Positions 62,208-63,223 of a DNA stretch of 63,223 nt are shown here, one piece after another. The DNA comes from Hwanghaeella sp. (GTDB taxonomy: Bacteria; Pseudomonadota; Alphaproteobacteria; UBA8366; Aestuariispiraceae). The stretch lies in contig JANQIT010000055.1 in the NCBI GenBank assembly GCA_028282025.1, forward strand, positions 1-63,223, read 5' to 3'. The notes under the pieces were generated by a model that searched no databases, was not told where the DNA came from, and saw nothing but the letters and a program-made list of their open reading frames with translations. Numbering within the stretch: the first letter of the stretch is position 1; the number at the start of each line of letters is the position of its first letter. Made by a program: the position numbers and the translations under genes.

Positions 62208-63223
62208 TCAAGCTCCTTCCCGCAGTTTGAAACGTTGCACTTTTCCGGTCTCCGTCTTGGGCAGGGCGTCCAGGAACGCGACCGCGCGGGGGTATTTGTA
62301 TGGCGCGATGCGGCTTTTCACATGCTCTTGCAGTTCTTCCACAAAGTCGTGGTCGGCGGCGAACCCCTCGCGCGAGACGATATAGGCTTTGACAATCGTG
62401 CCGCGCTCTTCGTCCGGTGCGCCGATGACGGCGCATTCCGCGACGCCCGGATGCTCCAGCAGGCAATCCTCCACCTCCGGCCCGGCGATGTTGTATCCGG
62501 CGGAAATGATCATGTCGTCGGCCCGGGCGGCGAAATGGAAATAGCCGTCTTCGTCCCGCCAGTACGCGTCGCCCGTCAGGTTCCAGCCGTCGCGCACATA
62601 GGTCTTCTGGCGGTCGTCGGCCAGATAGCGGCATCCGGTGGGGCCGCGGACGGCGAGCTTCCCGACCTCTCCGTCGGGCAGGGTATTCATGTCGGCATCG
62701 ACCACGCGCGCTTCGTATCCCGGGATCGGTTTACCTGTCGCGCCGCCGCGCATCTCCTCGGGCGCGGCAGAGACGAAGATATGCAGCATTTCCGTTGATC
62801 CCAATCCGTCGATACAGGAAAGACCGGTCATCTGCTTCCAGGCGTCGAAGGTGGCCTTGGGCATGGTCTCCCCGGCGGAGATGCAGTTGCGCAGCGATTT
62901 GAACGCGTCCTGCTTGTGCGGGGCCGCTTCCTCCATGGCCGTCATCAGGGCGCGATAGGCCGTCGGCGCGGTCACCAGGGTGGTCGCCCGGAATTCCGGA
63001 ATGGCTTCCAGCAGGGCGGGCGGGGTCGCCCTTTCCAGCAGGACGGTGCTGGCGCCGTAGCGCATCGGGAACAGAACCAATCCACCCAGGCCGAACGTAA
63101 AGGCGAGCGGCGGACTGCCGATGAAAACATCGCCGGGTTTCACCCGCAGGCAGGAAGGCGGAAAAGCGTCGCAGACCGCCACCAGATCGCGATGGAAATG
63201 CATGGTGCCTTTCGGCTTGCCGG
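62208..63223 (-). CDS. Aryl-CoA ligase (aminobenzoate-CoA ligase-like), 5' truncated
   Basis: 338 residues are visible and the frame runs off the right edge; the coding strand enters just inside the P-loop ('GKPKGTMHFHRDL'). A5 is 'GLGSTEMLHIFVS', the hinge 'ARADDMIISAGYNIAGPEVE' and the C-terminus 'LPKTETGKVQRFKLREG', the last giving the catalytic lysine. 'SAGYNIAGPEVE' differs from the 'VGGIYVSPFEVE' of the benzoate-CoA ligase at 19348 and resembles 2-aminobenzoate-CoA ligases. The substrate is inferred from the adjacent thioesterase and RidA. Confidence 0.88.
   Translation of the reverse strand, partial: GKPKGTMHFHRDLVAVCDAFPPSCLRVKPGDVFIGSPPLAFTFGLGGLVLFPMRYGASTVLLERATPPALLEAIPEFRATTLVTAPTAYRALMTAMEEAAPHKQDAFKSLRNCISAGETMPKATFDAWKQMTGLSCIDGLGSTEMLHIFVSAAPEEMRGGATGKPIPGYEARVVDADMNTLPDGEVGKLAVRGPTGCRYLADDRQKTYVRDGWNLTGDAYWRDEDGYFHFAARADDMIISAGYNIAGPEVEDCLLEHPGVAECAVIGAPDEERGTIVKAYIVSREGFAADHDFVEELQEHVKSRIAPYKYPRAVAFLDALPKTETGKVQRFKLREGA

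Overview
The window is GC-rich, densely coded DNA from an alphaproteobacterium, most likely a Rhodospirillales-type organism. This is inferred from gene content: hisG (short form)-hisD-UPF0262-phosphatase-maf-RNase G-yacG-tRNA-Phe, hopanoid-associated hpnM/hpnN, the carboxyspermidine route to polyamines, and a type II-C CRISPR-Cas9 locus. No 16S gene or other decisive taxonomic marker is present.

Left third (1-23 kb): mostly catabolism of aromatic acids through CoA thioesters. After a truncated DapA-family gene and two small membrane genes comes a minus-strand block: a branched-chain-type ABC importer (livF-livG-livM-livH plus binding protein), an orphan NDP-forming CoA-ligase alpha subunit, a fumarylpyruvate hydrolase-like enzyme, gentisate 1,2-dioxygenase, an aryl-CoA ligase and an FAD aryl-CoA hydroxylase, with a divergent IclR regulator. 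A plus-strand operon follows: MarR regulator, 2Fe-2S/FAD reductase, short-chain dehydrogenase, small PaaA-like diiron protein and an unrecognised partner. It converges on a minus-strand operon of MBL hydrolase, alpha/beta hydrolase, benzoate-CoA ligase, DUF4863 protein and flavodoxin, which is divergent from a BoxR/BzdR-type regulator. Together these suggest a hybrid benzoate route: benzoyl-CoA formation, diiron oxygenation, dehydrogenation, FAD hydroxylation to gentisyl-CoA, then gentisate ring cleavage. No boxB or boxC is present. I regard this as the best candidate for an undescribed system here.

Middle (23-45 kb): GAF/HD-GYP protein with slyX; carboxyspermidine dehydrogenase and decarboxylase; YbaK-type deacylase; DMT exporter; GST-like fusion; sterol desaturase-like hydroxylase; hpnN divergent from hpnM and an unknown membrane protein; an MFS transporter; a soluble double-PAS chemotaxis receptor; then the his/maf/rng/yacG housekeeping run ending in tRNA-Phe(GAA) and a terminator.

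Right third (45-63 kb): two tandem paralogous CHASE histidine kinases without a response regulator; a GbsR/MarR-like regulator and a cydAB (CIO-type) quinol oxidase; two tandem secreted caspase-like proteins; a complete type II-C CRISPR-Cas locus (13-repeat array, cas2, cas1, 1047-residue Cas9 with all catalytic residues, and a tracrRNA on the opposite strand with three hairpins and a terminator); and the edge of what looks like a 2-aminobenzoyl-CoA cluster (RidA, acyl-CoA thioesterase, truncated aryl-CoA ligase).
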